Assembly: GCA_031283825.1 (NCBI GenBank)
Contig: JAITAZ010000203.1
Coordinates: forward strand, 1-5,977
Direction of reading: 5' to 3'
Length of the DNA: 5,977 nucleotides
From: Planctomycetaceae bacterium
GTDB lineage: Bacteria; Planctomycetota; Planctomycetia; Pirellulales; Thermoguttaceae
The position numbers were made by a program, and so were the translations under genes. The notes under the pieces are model-generated. The model searched no databases. It was not told the DNA's origin and was given only the letters and a program-made list of their open reading frames with translations. Position 1 is the stretch's first letter. Each line of letters starts with the position of its first letter. Of the stretch, positions 5,839 through 5,977 are shown piece after piece.

Positions 5839-5900
5839 AAACGCGGATAATACGGGGAAATTTTAAACGCGGATAATACGGATTCAACGGATATTCGCGG
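5835..5900 (-). repeat. Short-word tract D (ATCCG/CCGCG-type) with a 21-bp direct repeat
   Basis: A 21-bp unit containing ACGCGGATAATACGG occurs at 5835-5855 and exactly again at 5861-5881 (period 26), followed by degenerate CGGAT/CGCGG words to 5900. Read on the minus strand the words are ATCCGTTGA, ATCCGTATT and ATCCGCG with TTTAAAA closing, again at 9-nt spacing like tracts A to C. The tract lies upstream of the ATPase gene and does not encode protein. Confidence 0.7.
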
Positions 5901-5977
5901 AGAATGGAAATGACGATTTTAATGTCAATAAAATTATATTATTTATTTAGGTTTATTTATTATTAAGTAAAATATTA

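Noticed and set aside
5907..5968. Short 20-residue plus-strand frame with GGAG upstream near the right edge
   Set aside because: It is very short and of A/T-driven composition; the GGAG belongs to the CGCGG word repeat and not to a convincing ribosome site.

Overview
The window is AT-rich chromosomal DNA carrying four genes, all on the minus strand. In transcription order they are an AAA_14/DUF4143 ATPase (5707-4475), a WecA/TagO-type polyprenyl-phosphate sugar-1-phosphate transferase (4273-3149), 1-deoxy-D-xylulose-5-phosphate synthase, dxs (2633-492), and the N-terminal third of ribulose-phosphate 3-epimerase, rpe (228-1, cut by the window edge). The gaps are 201, 515 and 263 bp, and a probable intrinsic terminator follows the ATPase gene. 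The genes therefore look like separate transcription units that share an orientation, not one tight operon.

The best taxonomic clue is Dxs. Several of its motifs (WDTGHQIYPHK, TGHAGCSIGTALG, LNDNKMSICPRVGG, QRSYDQIFQEV) match what I recall of planctomycete Dxs proteins better than proteobacterial or firmicute ones. The window is therefore tentatively an AT-rich member of the Planctomycetota or a neighbouring lineage. Shine-Dalgarno sequences are absent or poor before rpe, dxs and the ATPase gene, and clear only before the transferase gene.

Metabolically, Rpe works in the pentose phosphate pathway. Dxs makes the first intermediate of the MEP isoprenoid pathway, which ultimately supplies undecaprenyl phosphate. 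The WecA-like enzyme would load a sugar phosphate onto such a lipid carrier to start a surface glycan. The ATPase is an orphan of a widespread family of unknown function.

The least conventional content is intergenic. The 229-491 gap holds a long imperfect foldback (263-427) whose arms carry short tracts of a roughly 9-nt periodic word; a third such tract lies just after dxs (443-477). A fourth tract, with a near-identical copy of the foldback's end box, lies upstream of the ATPase gene (5818-5900). All these tracts end in TTTAAA or TTAAAA when read in the same sense, which suggests a dispersed repeat family. Two proteins also have oddities: Dxs has an unusually long Ser/Asn/Asp-rich linker between its first two domains, and the WecA-like enzyme has Asn where the normally conserved Mg-binding Asp of the MGDxGS motif is expected. 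I found no RNA gene, CRISPR array, insertion sequence or obvious defence system.
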